From JBBROS01 sp965213845 (lineage in GTDB: Bacteria; Pseudomonadota; Alphaproteobacteria; Acetobacterales; Acetobacteraceae), in NCBI GenBank assembly GCA_965213845.1, contig CBDCAI010000004.1:1488001-1552000 (forward strand): a stretch of DNA of 64,000 nt, given 5' to 3'. The position numbers were made by a program, and so were the translations under genes. Below, piece after piece: positions 50,050-59,995 of this stretch (its first letter is position 1; every line of letters starts with the position of its first letter). The notes beneath the pieces are model-generated. The model was not told the DNA's origin, made no database searches, and was given only the letters and a program-made list of their open reading frames with translations.

Positions 50050-51246
50050 ATGTCGGAGACCACCGCCCAGCTGTCCGAAGCCGCCCGCGACCCGGTCCCG
50101 GCACTTGCCGGCGTCGCGGCCGCCCCGCTGCCGGCCCCGCTCGATGCACGCCCGCCGCCGCTGACGGCCGGGGTGGGGCCGATCGGCTGGTCGCGCGTCA
50201 ACCTGTTCAACTCCATCCCGTCAACGATCGTCACGATCGTGCTGGGGCTGCTGATCCTGAAATGGGCGGTCGGCTTCTTCGAATGGGGCATCCTGCACGC
50301 GCATTGGACGGTGCCGCAGGGCCCCACCGGGCCCGACACCTCCGTCTGCCGGGACGCGGCCGTGCCCGGTGCCTGCTGGGCGGTCATCGGCGAGAAGTAC
50401 CGGTTCATCCTGTTCGGCCGCTACCCGTTCGACGAGCAGTGGCGGCCCGCCCTGGTCATCGTGCTGTTCCTGGCGCTGTACGGCGTCTCGGCCGTGCGGG
50501 CCTTCTGGCGGCCGGCGCTGGCCGGGGTCTGGGTGGGCACGCTCACGCTGATCGGCGTGCTGATGTGGGGCGGCGTGCTCGGCATGACCTTCGTGCCGAA
50601 CGACAGCTGGGGCGGCCTGCCGATCACGCTGATCCTGGCGACCTTCGGCCTGGCCTTCGCCTTCCCGCTCAGCCTGATGGTCGCCCTCGGCCGGCGCTCG
50701 ACGGAGATGCCGGCGGTCAAGGGGCTGTGCGTGCTGTACGTGGAGCTGATCCGCGGCGTGCCTTTGATCACGCTGCTGTTCATGGCCAGCGTGATGTTCC
50801 CGCTGTTCATGCCGGCCGGGTTCAACCCCGACAAGCTGCTGCGGGCGCAGATCGCCTTCATCCTGTTCGCTGCGGCCTATCTGGCGGAGGTCGTGCGCGG
50901 CGGGCTGCAGGCGTTGCCCAAGGGCCAGTACGAGGCGGCCGACGCGCTGGGGTTGAGCTATTGGAAGAAGACCGGCTTCATCATCCTGCCACAGGCGCTG
51001 CGCCTGGTGATCCCGCCGCTGGTCAACACCTTCATCGGCTTCTTCAAGGACACCTCGCTGGTGTTGATCATCGGGTTGTTCGACCTGCTGACGGCCGGCA
51101 AGATCTCGATCGCCGAGCCCGCGTGGCAGGCCTACAGCACCGAGGTCTATCTGGTGCTGGCGTTGGTGTACTTCGTGTTCTGCTACGTCATGGCGCGCTA
51201 CAGCCGTGGCCTCGAGCGTGAACTCAGCCGCGGCGTGCGGCGCTAG
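50050..51246 (+). CDS. aapM: General L-amino-acid ABC transporter permease
   Basis: A 398-residue AapM/BztC permease starting 3 bases after aapQ. WSRVNLFNSIPSTIVTIVLG opens the first helix, the EAA loop is YEAADALGLSYWKKTGFIILP, and INxFIGxFKDTSLVLIIG-type residues follow. It has the extended N-terminal half of this family. It pairs with AapQ in the inner membrane. Confidence 0.95.
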   Translation: MSETTAQLSEAARDPVPALAGVAAAPLPAPLDARPPPLTAGVGPIGWSRVNLFNSIPSTIVTIVLGLLILKWAVGFFEWGILHAHWTVPQGPTGPDTSVCRDAAVPGACWAVIGEKYRFILFGRYPFDEQWRPALVIVLFLALYGVSAVRAFWRPALAGVWVGTLTLIGVLMWGGVLGMTFVPNDSWGGLPITLILATFGLAFAFPLSLMVALGRRSTEMPAVKGLCVLYVELIRGVPLITLLFMASVMFPLFMPAGFNPDKLLRAQIAFILFAAAYLAEVVRGGLQALPKGQYEAADALGLSYWKKTGFIILPQALRLVIPPLVNTFIGFFKDTSLVLIIGLFDLLTAGKISIAEPAWQAYSTEVYLVLALVYFVFCYVMARYSRGLERELSRGVRR

Positions 51247-51320
51247 GCCGCAGCGCTCGCATCACTTCACAACTCGGGCGTGAACGGGATCCGGTCACGC
51301 TCCCGGAGCAGGGGAACATC

Positions 51321-52106
<786 letters not shown>

Positions 52107-52163
52107 CCGCCCGAGCCGGCACGGGGTTCATTCCAAACGCGGATAGGTGCCTGAGCCCAGGCC

Positions 52164-52280
52164 CTATTTTGCGGGCGGAGTCGGCGTTGGCGGCGGCGGC
52201 TTGGTCCCCGCCGGCATGGGAATATTCAAGCTGGTGCGGGGTATCGCGCCGTCTTTGGCGATCGCACTGGATTTCGGCAT
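52164..52280 (-). CDS. 38-residue microprotein with Pro-rich tail
   Basis: ATG at 52280 is preceded by GGAG 8 bases upstream. The frame encodes MPKSSAIAKDGAIPRTSLNI, then a Pro-rich end PPPPTPTPPAK and a TAG stop. There is no signal or membrane segment. The Pro/Thr bias, good ribosome-binding site and position in an otherwise empty gap favour a real small gene, though similarity to known proteins cannot be checked here. Confidence 0.45.
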   Translation of the reverse strand: MPKSSAIAKDGAIPRTSLNIPMPAGTKPPPPTPTPPAK

Positions 52281-52396
52281 CACTCAGGCTCCGTTCCGAA
52301 GTGCTGCGCCTGGAGGGGCGGATTGGCGGGAAGCATGGGCGCTGGCTCGGTCATGCAGGTCTCTCGCTGTTGTGGAGCGTGCCGCAATTCGGAGGC

Positions 52397-53170
52397 CTAC
52401 TGCAGGCGCGGCACGGAGGCGACCAGGCGCTGGGTGTAGGCGTCCTCGGGGTCCGACAGCACCTGGGCGGCGGGCCCGGTCTCCACGATGCGGCCTTGGT
52501 GCATGACGGCGACGCGGTCGGCGAAGGCGCGCGCGACCGAGATGTCGTGCGTGATCATCAGATAGGCGACCCCGGTTTCCTGCCGCAGGTCCAGCATCAG
52601 GTTCAACATCTGCCCGCGGATGGAGACGTCGGCGCCCGAGAGCGGCTCGTCGGCGACGATCAGCCGGGGGCGCATGGCGGCGGCGCGGGCGACGGCCAGG
52701 CGCTGGCGCTGCCCGCCGCTGAGTTCGTGCGGGTAGCGGTCCAGCAGCACGGGACGCAGGCCGACACGCTCCAGCAGGGCCGCGGCGTCGTTGCGGCGCT
52801 GGGCGGGACGGGCCGGGGTTCCGGGGTTGCCGTGCATGGCCTGCGTCAGCGCCTCGGCCACCGTGCGGCGTGGGTTGAACGACTGGCCGGGGTCCTGGAA
52901 GATGGGCTGCACCGCCCGCCGCGCCTGCCGCAGCGTGGCGGGCGGCATGGCCAGCAGATCCTGCCCGTCCAGCAGCACGCGCCCGGTGTCGGGCGGCACC
53001 AGGCACAGTGCGATGCGGGCCAGGGTGGACTTGCCGGACCCGCTCTCGCCCACCAGAGCGACGATCTCGCCTGGTGCCACGACCAGGTCGATGTCCCGGG
53101 CGGCGACGATGGCGGTCCCGCCTCGGTGGAATGTCTTGCCGATGCCGGCCAACTGCAGCAGCGGCGTCAT
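52397..53170 (-). CDS. Peptide-type ABC transporter ATPase, DppF/OppF type
   Basis: A 257-residue ATPase with Walker A VGESGSGKSTLARIALCL, Q-loop PIFQDPGQSFNPRRTV, signature ELSGGQRQRLAVARAAAM, Walker B LIVADEPLSGADVS and switch His in LMITHDISVARAFADRV. The ADEPLSGAD variant departs from the more usual SALD. It is the last gene of the five-gene peptide-transporter operon, with ATGA overlap to the upstream ATPase. It energises uptake together with that subunit. Confidence 0.92.
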   Translation of the reverse strand: MTPLLQLAGIGKTFHRGGTAIVAARDIDLVVAPGEIVALVGESGSGKSTLARIALCLVPPDTGRVLLDGQDLLAMPPATLRQARRAVQPIFQDPGQSFNPRRTVAEALTQAMHGNPGTPARPAQRRNDAAALLERVGLRPVLLDRYPHELSGGQRQRLAVARAAAMRPRLIVADEPLSGADVSIRGQMLNLMLDLRQETGVAYLMITHDISVARAFADRVAVMHQGRIVETGPAAQVLSDPEDAYTQRLVASVPRLQ

Positions 53171-54120
53171 GCCAGGCGCCAGCATCGTGCCGCATGCGTT
53201 TCGCCTTCCACCTGGAAGGCGGGCGGCATCTCGGCGCCGCACCGGGCCAAGGCCACGGGGCAGCGGGGCGCGAAGGGGCATCCGGGGTCGTCGGACGCGG
53301 GGGCGGCCTCACCCTCGATGGTGACGAACCGCCCGGCCGCATCGCGGCTCGCGGTGCCGGCCTGCAGCAGCGCGGCGGTGTAGGGGTGCCCCGGCCGGGC
53401 AAAGACGGCTGCGGTCGGGCCCCACTCCACCGTGCGCCCGGCATACAGGATGACCACGCGGTCGGACGCGGCGGCAACGACTCCCAGGTCGTGGCTGATC
53501 AGCAGCAGCGCCATGCCCAGCCGGGTCTGCAGCTCCCGCAGCAAGGCGAGGATCTCGGCCTGGATCGTCACGTCCAATGCCGTGGTGGGCTCGTCGGCGA
53601 TCAGCAGGGACGGGCGGCAGCCCAGCGCCACGGCCAGCAGGGCGCGCTGGCGCATGCCGCCCGACAGCTCGTGCGGGTAGGCGCCGGCGGCGTCCGGGGC
53701 CAGGCGCACGAGGCCGAGCAGCGCCGCCACGCGCCCGGGCCCCGCCGCCTTGTCGTGCCGCGCGACGCTTTCGGCGATCTGGGTGCCGATCCGCATGACG
53801 GGGTTGAGGCTGCTCAGCGGGTCCTGGAACACCATGGCGACGGGGTGGCCGCGGAAGCGCTCCCATTGCAGCCGGGTCAGCGCCCGCACGTCGGTGCCGC
53901 CGACCCGGATCGTGCCGGCCTCGATGCGCCCCGTGCCTTGCCCCGTGCCTTGGGGCAGCAGGCCCAGCACGGCACGGGCCAGCGACGACTTGCCGGAGCC
54001 CGATTCGCCCACCAGGCCCACCGCCTCGTGCGCCGCCACGTCCAGGCTGGCGTCCGCCACGGCGACGACGGGGCCGTGCGGGCTGGCGTAGGTCAGGCGG
54101 AGGCGGTCGATGTGCAGCAT
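53167..54120 (-). CDS. Peptide-type ABC transporter ATPase, DppD/OppD type
   Basis: A 317-residue ATPase with Walker A VGESGSGKSSLARAVLGL, Q-loop VFQDPLSSLNPVMRIG, signature ELSGGMRQRALLAVALG, Walker B LLIADEPTTALDVTIQ and the C-terminal oligopeptide-transport domain with clustered Cys (DPGCPFAPRCPVALARCGAE), which binds an iron-sulfur cluster in some Dpp proteins. It starts one base after the permease stop and overlaps the DppF-type gene. Confidence 0.93.
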   Translation of the reverse strand: MLHIDRLRLTYASPHGPVVAVADASLDVAAHEAVGLVGESGSGKSSLARAVLGLLPQGTGQGTGRIEAGTIRVGGTDVRALTRLQWERFRGHPVAMVFQDPLSSLNPVMRIGTQIAESVARHDKAAGPGRVAALLGLVRLAPDAAGAYPHELSGGMRQRALLAVALGCRPSLLIADEPTTALDVTIQAEILALLRELQTRLGMALLLISHDLGVVAAASDRVVILYAGRTVEWGPTAAVFARPGHPYTAALLQAGTASRDAAGRFVTIEGEAAPASDDPGCPFAPRCPVALARCGAEMPPAFQVEGETHAARCWRLA

Positions 54121-54121
54121 G

Positions 54122-54946
54122 TCAGCGGCCCGGCCCGGGGTCGAGCGCCGCCGCCACCTGGTCGCCCAGCAGGTTGAACGCCAGCACGGTGACGACGATG
54201 GCAAGGCCCGGGAAGACCGACATCCACCAGGCCATGAACAGGAAGCGCTGTCCGCTGTTGAGCATGCGGCCCCAGCTGACGACGTCGGGGTTGCTGAGGC
54301 CGAGGAAGCTGAGCGACGCCTCGAGCAGGATGGCGGAGCCGATGACGAGCGTGGCGACGGCCAGCACGGGCGAGAGGGTGTTGGGCAGGATCTCGCGCCA
54401 CAGGATGCTGCGGTCGGCGATGCCGAGGCAGCGGAGGGCGGCGACCCAGTCGAGCTGGCCGAGGCGGATGACCTCGCCGCGCATGACGCGGGCGACCTGC
54501 GGCCAGGACAGGGCGGCGATGACGCCGATGATCTGCCAGGCGCCGGGCCCGGACAGCGCGGCGAGGACGGCGGCCAGGATGAAGGCTGGCACGACCTGGA
54601 AGATTTCGGACAGGCGCATGACGAACAGGTCGAGCCGCCCGCCCGCGTAGCCGGCGAGGGCGCCGATGACGCCGCCCAGCAGCAGGGCCGCCGTGGCGGA
54701 CAGCACGCCGACGGATACGCTGATGCGGATGCCGTGGACGATGCCGGCCAGCACGTCGCGGCCCAGCTCGTCCGTGCCCATCCAGTGGCCGGGCTGCGGC
54801 GGCTGCAGCACGTCGTTGCCGATCTCGTTGGGGTCGAGCGGGAACAGCACGGGGGCGAGCGCGCCGGCCAGCAGCAGGACCAGCACGACGGCGAGGCTGC
54901 CGAGCGCCAGGCGGCGGGTGCGGAAGCGGCGCCAGGCCCTACGCAT
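54122..54946 (-). CDS. Peptide-type ABC transporter permease, DppC type
   Basis: A 274-residue permease. The N-terminal helix follows a basic RRAWRRFRTRRLALG stretch; HWMGTDELGRDVLAGIVHG is the hallmark DppC/OppC segment. The EAA-like loop is VAALRCLGIADRSILWREILP, and a SxPDVVSWGRML-type segment follows. It overlaps the DppB-type gene by 8 bases. Confidence 0.94.
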   Translation of the reverse strand: MRRAWRRFRTRRLALGSLAVVLVLLLAGALAPVLFPLDPNEIGNDVLQPPQPGHWMGTDELGRDVLAGIVHGIRISVSVGVLSATAALLLGGVIGALAGYAGGRLDLFVMRLSEIFQVVPAFILAAVLAALSGPGAWQIIGVIAALSWPQVARVMRGEVIRLGQLDWVAALRCLGIADRSILWREILPNTLSPVLAVATLVIGSAILLEASLSFLGLSNPDVVSWGRMLNSGQRFLFMAWWMSVFPGLAIVVTVLAFNLLGDQVAAALDPGPGR

Positions 54947-55940
54947 GCAGGCCCGGCCGAACCGGCGGGGGCGCGCGCCGTCGTTGCAGGCGGGGGTCGA
55001 TCGCCCAGTAGGCGAGGTCCGTCAGGATGTTGGCCAGCACGACCGCCAGCGCGGTCAGCAGGAAGATGCCCTGCAGCACCGGGTAGTCGCGGCTGGCGAT
55101 GGAGGTCACGAACAGGCTGCCGAGGCCGGGCCAGGCGAAGACCGTCTCGGTCAGGATGGCGCCGGTGAGCGAGCTGCCGAAGCTGTAGCCGACGACGGTG
55201 ACGACGGGGATCAGCGCGTTGGGCAGCACGTGGCGCCACAGGATGCGGCGGCGCGACAGGCCCTTGGCCATGGCTGTCAGCACGAAATCGCGGTGCAGCA
55301 GGTCCAGCACGGCGGCGCGGGCGACGCGGGCGACGACGGCCACGTAGAACATCGTGATGCTGACCATGGGCAGCACCATGTGCCAGGCGACGTCGCGCAC
55401 GGCGGCGAAGCCTGTGGGTGCATCCCGCAGCGAGATCATGCCCTGCGCCGGCAGCACCCGCAGATGGACGGCGAACAGCATGATCAGCAGCTGGGCCAGC
55501 CAGAACACCGGCACGGCGTGGCCGAGCAGGCCGAGGCCGGTCAGTGCGCTGTCGACGGCGGTGCCGGCGCGGGGTGCGGCGGCCAGCGCCATCGCCACGC
55601 CCAGCACGGCGGCGAGCACGAGGGCAGGCAGCATCAGCAGCAGCGTCAGCCGGGCGCGGGCCAGCACCAGGTCCAGCACGGGTGCGCGGTTGACGAACGA
55701 GAAGCCCAGGTTGCCGTGCGCGACGTTGGCCAGGTACAGCCCGAGCTGGGTGGCCAGGGGCTGGTCCAGCCCGAAATCCCGGCGGACGCGGGCCACGTAG
55801 TCGGGCGGTGCCGGGAAGTCACCGATCAGCGCCGTGACGGGGTCGCCCGGGACCAGATGCAGCAGCAGGAAGCTGAGCACCAGGATGACCAGCACGATGG
55901 GTGCGGCCCAGACCAGCCGGGACAGAAGGTAGCGCGGCAC
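54939..55940 (-). CDS. Peptide-type ABC transporter permease, DppB type
   Basis: A 333-residue permease with six membrane helices. The first helix, LLSRLVWAAPIVLVILVLSF, and the LLHLVPGDPVTAL segment are classical DppB features; GLDQPLATQLGLYLANVAHG and the C-terminal VFAWPGLGSLFVTSIASRDY also match. It lies 56 bases after the binding-protein gene. Confidence 0.94.
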   Translation of the reverse strand: MPRYLLSRLVWAAPIVLVILVLSFLLLHLVPGDPVTALIGDFPAPPDYVARVRRDFGLDQPLATQLGLYLANVAHGNLGFSFVNRAPVLDLVLARARLTLLLMLPALVLAAVLGVAMALAAAPRAGTAVDSALTGLGLLGHAVPVFWLAQLLIMLFAVHLRVLPAQGMISLRDAPTGFAAVRDVAWHMVLPMVSITMFYVAVVARVARAAVLDLLHRDFVLTAMAKGLSRRRILWRHVLPNALIPVVTVVGYSFGSSLTGAILTETVFAWPGLGSLFVTSIASRDYPVLQGIFLLTALAVVLANILTDLAYWAIDPRLQRRRAPPPVRPGLHA

Positions 55941-55996
55941 GGCGGGCTATGCCCGGCTGGGTCCGGCCGTAAGCAGGCCGCCCCAGCCCGGGTGCG

Positions 55997-57568
55997 TCAC
56001 TTCCTCATCCAGATCTGCTCCCACCAGGGATAATGGGCGGCGCGGAACAGGTCCTGCACCTGGGTGCTCGCGGCGTTGTACTGCGCCTGCTCGTGCAGGG
56101 TCAGCACCGGCAGGTCGCGGGCGATGAGCGCCTGCACGGCGAAGTAGGCCTTCGCCCGGGCCGCCTGGTTCGGCGCGTCGCGGCCCTCGTCGAACAGGCG
56201 GTCCACCTCTGGATCGGAATACTGCGAGGCGTTCACGTACACCGAGCCCTTGCGGATGCTGTCGGTCACATACAGGCGGCTGACGCCCAGCGCCGGGTCG
56301 CCGCCCGTCGAGTAGTTGGCGATGAAGGCGTCGAAGTCGTACTCGGTGAACACCTTGGCGCTGAACACGGCGGGCTCGGTCTGCGCCAGGACCGTCTTCA
56401 CGCCCACGGCCTGCCAGTTGCGCTGCAGCACCTGGGCCGCCTGGATGTCCTCGGCCCGGGCGGACGAGAACACGAGGCGCAGCGTGAAGCGCGTGCCGTC
56501 CGGTCCCGGCTTCAACCCGGCCTCGTCCAGCATCGCCCGGGCCCGCTGGGGATCGAAGGCGTAGGTCTTCGCGTAGTCCACGTCGGGGTTGCGGGCCCAG
56601 CCCAGGCGGGAATCGAAGCTGTTCTTCGCGATGGGGCCGAGGCCGAAATACACGTTGCGGAACAGGTAGTCGCGGTCGGTCGCCACCAGCAGGGCCTGGC
56701 GGACCTTCACCTGGTCCACGTTCGGGTGCTTGGTGTTGAACACGACCAGGTCGTCGGCGCCGTAGCCGACCTGCTTCAGCTGGAAGCGCGGGTCGGCGGC
56801 CAGCTGCTTGTAGAAGTTGAGCGGGAAATACAGCTCCTCGATGAAGTCGATCTCGCCGGCCTGCAGCGCCAGCACCCGGGCCGCGCTGTCGGGGATGGTC
56901 TTGAGCACGATGCGGTCGAGCAAGGGGCGGCCCGGCTGGCGGTACGTTGGGTTGCGGACCATCGTGATGTGGTCGCCGCGGACCCATTCAGCCAGGCGGA
57001 AGGGGCCGCTGCCCATGGGTTTGGTGGTCAGTGCCGGGTTGCCGAGCACGTCGGTGCCGGCGAAGACGTGCTTGGGCATGATGCCGCTGTTCTGCTCGCA
57101 CACCAGGGAGAACAGGAACGGCCCGAAGGCCCGCTTGAGGGTGATGACGGCGGTGTGGGGGTCCGTGCTGTCGATGTGGTCGATGGCGCGGCCTGCGGCG
57201 ACGAACTTCGGTCCGAACTTCGCGCTGATCTCGGTCAGGGTATAGGCCACGTCTTCGGACGTGAGGGGCTTGCCGTCCTCCCATGTCGCGGCGGGGTCCA
57301 GGTGCATGGTGTAGACCAGCCCGTCGGCCGAGATCTCCCACGACGTGGCCAGGCCCGGCGCGATCGTGAAGCCCGGTGCGAAGCGGACCAGGCCCTCGTA
57401 GACCATGCAGCCGACCATCGCATCCGGCACGTTGGCGCTGAAATCCGCCGAGAGCACCCGCGGCTCCTCGGCGTTGGCCAGGATGAGCGTGCCGCCGCGT
57501 TCCGGCTCGGCCGCGTGCGCGAGGGGTGCCGCGAGCAGGGCGGCCAGGGCGAGGATGGCGCGGTTCAT
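55997..57568 (-). CDS. Peptide-type ABC transporter substrate-binding protein (family 5)
   Basis: A 523-residue DppA/OppA-type periplasmic binding protein. A signal peptide (residues 1-19, AHA end) is followed by GGTLILANAEEPRVLSADFS, MVYEGLVRFAPGF, LATSWEISADGLVYTMHLDP, WEDGKPLTSEDVAYT and MGSGPFRLAEWVRGDHITMV. The family transports peptides but also opines, chelates, glutathione and sulfur compounds. ATG at 57568 is preferred; upstream codons in frame are not protein-like. It is first in a five-gene operon divergent from an MFS-monooxygenase operon. Confidence 0.93.
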   Translation of the reverse strand: MNRAILALAALLAAPLAHAAEPERGGTLILANAEEPRVLSADFSANVPDAMVGCMVYEGLVRFAPGFTIAPGLATSWEISADGLVYTMHLDPAATWEDGKPLTSEDVAYTLTEISAKFGPKFVAAGRAIDHIDSTDPHTAVITLKRAFGPFLFSLVCEQNSGIMPKHVFAGTDVLGNPALTTKPMGSGPFRLAEWVRGDHITMVRNPTYRQPGRPLLDRIVLKTIPDSAARVLALQAGEIDFIEELYFPLNFYKQLAADPRFQLKQVGYGADDLVVFNTKHPNVDQVKVRQALLVATDRDYLFRNVYFGLGPIAKNSFDSRLGWARNPDVDYAKTYAFDPQRARAMLDEAGLKPGPDGTRFTLRLVFSSARAEDIQAAQVLQRNWQAVGVKTVLAQTEPAVFSAKVFTEYDFDAFIANYSTGGDPALGVSRLYVTDSIRKGSVYVNASQYSDPEVDRLFDEGRDAPNQAARAKAYFAVQALIARDLPVLTLHEQAQYNAASTQVQDLFRAAHYPWWEQIWMRK

Positions 57569-57726
57569 GGCAGGCGTCCGATCATGTCGCGCTCCGTGCA
57601 GGGTTCGTGCCCCGGCACGTTGCCGCATTGCGGCGATGGCGGCTACCCGTCCGGCACCCGCCGGCAGGGCGAACGCCCGAGCGAGCGGCGGCATGGCAGG
57701 GATGGTGGCGCGAAGCAAAGCCGGAC

Positions 57727-57759
57727 CACGGAGACACGGAGATCACGGAGACCACGGAG
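57727..57759. repeat. Four-copy CACGGAG short tandem repeat
   Basis: CACGGAG occurs at 57727, 57735, 57744 and 57753 with 1-2 base spacers (A or AC/AT). It lies in the 295-base divergent region between the binding-protein and MFS genes. The rest of that region holds no gene I can support; the MFS promoter should be in it. Regular 8-9 base spacing is close to, but not equal to, one DNA turn. Confidence 0.6.
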
Positions 57760-57863
57760 CGGAGGAGCCAGGCCCCGGCTTGCGGCTGGTTTCCCGCGGC
57801 GATCGCGTCCTCCGCGGCCTTCACCTCCCTGGAAGGCGGGGCGGAAGGGTGCCATCATCGGGT

Positions 57864-59135
57864 GTGGAACCCGTCCCTGTCCCGGTCCCTGCACCCGCTT
57901 CGGTCTCGGCCGCTGCCCCGGTCATCGATGCCGGCAGCCTTTATTGGCGGCGCAACCTGTTCGTCTGCGTCTTCGGGTCGTTCACCACCATCGTCGCCAT
58001 GACGCTGCTGCTGCCGTTCCTGCCGTTATACGTGGAGCAGCTGGGCATGCACGACCAGGCGGACATCGTGCAGTGGTCGGGAATCGCCTTCGGGGCGACG
58101 TTCCTGAGTGCCGCCCTGGTGGCGCCGCTGTGGGGGCGGCTCGCGGATCGGTACGGGCGCAAGCTGATGCTGATCCGCGCGAGCCTGGGCATGGCGGTGG
58201 CGATGTCGCTGATCGGGCTGGCCAGCACCGTCTGGCAGCTGGTCCTGCTGCGGCTGCTGGCGGGGCTGCTGGGGGGGTACGCCTCGGGCTCGATGGTGCT
58301 CGTGGCGACGCAGACGCCCAAGGCGCGGATGGGCTGGGCGCTGGGGACGATGTCGTCGGGCATCATGGCCGGCAACCTGGTCGGGCCGCTGGTAGGGGGC
58401 ATCCTGCCGCCGCTGATCGGCATCAGGGCCACGTTCTTCTGTGCCGGGGCGGTGATCTTCGTGTCGTTCCTGCTGACGCTGTTCGTCATCAAGGAGGAGA
58501 AGCGGTCGCTGGCGGCCAAGCGGGCGTCGCACGGGGGCTGGGCGTCCATCCCGGACAAGCGGCCGGTGGTGGCCATGCTGGTGACGGGCCTGCTGCTGCT
58601 GCTGGCCAACATGTCCATCGAGCCGATCATCACCGTCTATGTGGCGCAGCTGGTGGAGCGGGCGGACCAGGTGACGCTGGTGGCGGGGCTTGCCATGTCG
58701 GCCGCGGCGCTGGGCAGCGTGCTGTCGGCGGCGCGGCTGGGGCGGCTGGCCGACCGGGTCGGGCATTGGCGCGTGGTGTCGGGCGGGCTGCTGGTCTCGG
58801 CGGTGCTGCTGGTGCCGCAGGCCTTCGTCACCGCCAGCTGGCAGCTGGTGGCGCTGCGCTTCCTGATGGGCGTGGCGCTGGGCGGGCTGCTGCCGTGCAT
58901 CGCGTCGATCATCCGGCACAACGTCCCGGATGCGGTGGCCGGGCAGACGCTGGGGCTGTCGACCTCGGCGCAATATGCCGGGCAGGTGGTGGGGCCGGTG
59001 CTGGGCGGGTTCGTGGGCGGCCATGTCGGCATGCGGGCGGTGTTCCTGGCGACCAGCGTGCTGATGGCGGCCGGCGCGCTGTACAGCTGGGCGGCGCGGC
59101 GGGCGCAGCATCGGACGGAGCTTGCGGCGCGGTGA
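57864..59135 (+). CDS. MFS transporter (multidrug/metabolite efflux-like)
   Basis: A 423-residue major facilitator with twelve helices after a Pro/Val-rich N-terminal tail. Seen are WRRNLFVCVFGSFTTIVAM, the loop motif GRLADRYGRKLMLIRA, GNLVGPLVGGILPPLIG (motif C-like, GxxxGPxxGG, typical of drug:proton antiporters) and a second-half GRLADRVGHWRVV. The GTG start at 57864 is taken from the reading frame; the Shine-Dalgarno is weak. It overlaps the next gene by 4 bases, so it is in one operon with two flavin monooxygenase-like proteins. Confidence 0.88.
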   Translation: MEPVPVPVPAPASVSAAAPVIDAGSLYWRRNLFVCVFGSFTTIVAMTLLLPFLPLYVEQLGMHDQADIVQWSGIAFGATFLSAALVAPLWGRLADRYGRKLMLIRASLGMAVAMSLIGLASTVWQLVLLRLLAGLLGGYASGSMVLVATQTPKARMGWALGTMSSGIMAGNLVGPLVGGILPPLIGIRATFFCAGAVIFVSFLLTLFVIKEEKRSLAAKRASHGGWASIPDKRPVVAMLVTGLLLLLANMSIEPIITVYVAQLVERADQVTLVAGLAMSAAALGSVLSAARLGRLADRVGHWRVVSGGLLVSAVLLVPQAFVTASWQLVALRFLMGVALGGLLPCIASIIRHNVPDAVAGQTLGLSTSAQYAGQVVGPVLGGFVGGHVGMRAVFLATSVLMAAGALYSWAARRAQHRTELAAR

Positions 59136-59995
59136 TCCTGACGGCGACCATCACGGTTCCGCAGGGGGCGGCGCCCCGCTTGGCCGCGTTCCGGGCGATC
59201 GCCGCGGCGGCCGAGCGCGGGCGGTTCGACGCGGTGCTGTTCGGCGGCCCCGGCATCGACGCCCTGCCGCTGATCGTGGCGCTGGCCGCCGGCACGCGGC
59301 ATGTGGGCCTGGGGGCGGAGGTGCCGCTGGACCATGCGGAGCCGTTCAACGTCGCCCGCAGCTTCGCCGGCGCGGATCGGCTGACGGGCGGGCGCTCGAT
59401 GCTGCGCGTGGGGCCCCCGGCGCGCGCGGCCGACTTCGCGCACGCCCCGGCGCTGGACGAGGCGGACCGCTGGGCCCGGGCGGCGGAGCTGCTCGAGGTC
59501 GCCCGCAAGCTGTGGGACAGCTGGGAGGACGCGGCCGTCATCCTGGACAAGGCGGCCGGCCTGTTCACCGACCCGGACCGCGTGCACCGGATCGATCATG
59601 CGGGACCGTGGTTCCAGGTGCGGGGGCCGCTGAACGCGCCGCGTCCGCTGCAGGGCCATCCGGTCATCGTGATGGACGATCCCGGCCCGCAAGGCCCGGG
59701 TTGGCCGCGGGAAGCCGCGGACCTGCTCGTCAGCGACCACCCGCACCGGCAAGAACCCCGCTTCCCGCGCCTGCTGCTGCGGGTCGGTGCGGACGCGACG
59801 TTGGCCCAGTTGCTGGCCGCGGCCGGGTCCTGCGACGGGTTCGACGTGCAGGCCACCACGGCCGCGGCGCTGGACGGCTTCGTCGACCGCGTCGTGCCCG
59901 GCCTCCAGGCCCACGGCCTCCTGCGGCATGACGATGAAGCCGGCACCCTGCGCGACCGGCTGGGCCTGTCGCGCCCCGTCAGCCGGTTCGCGTGA
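59132..59995 (+). CDS. Short luciferase-like (LLM) family protein
   Basis: A 287-residue relative of NtaA/SnaA/DszA flavin-dependent monooxygenases, which are usually about 430-450 residues. It keeps the N-terminal strand with RGRFDAVLFGG, the DHAEPFNVARSFAGADRLTGGRS segment and ELLEVARKLWDSWEDAAVIL followed by DHAGPWFQVRGPLNAPRPLQ. The middle-to-C-terminal barrel part is strongly shortened. It overlaps both neighbours by 4 bases (GTGA). It may be a partner subunit of the full-length protein that follows, or an enzyme with a reduced core. Confidence 0.78.
   Translation: MILTATITVPQGAAPRLAAFRAIAAAAERGRFDAVLFGGPGIDALPLIVALAAGTRHVGLGAEVPLDHAEPFNVARSFAGADRLTGGRSMLRVGPPARAADFAHAPALDEADRWARAAELLEVARKLWDSWEDAAVILDKAAGLFTDPDRVHRIDHAGPWFQVRGPLNAPRPLQGHPVIVMDDPGPQGPGWPREAADLLVSDHPHRQEPRFPRLLLRVGADATLAQLLAAAGSCDGFDVQATTAAALDGFVDRVVPGLQAHGLLRHDDEAGTLRDRLGLSRPVSRFA

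Noticed and set aside
56033..59131. Plus-strand frame opposite the binding-protein gene, joined to the short LLM gene
   Set aside because: Only the part from GTG 59132 is protein-like; the rest is antisense or out of frame to real genes.
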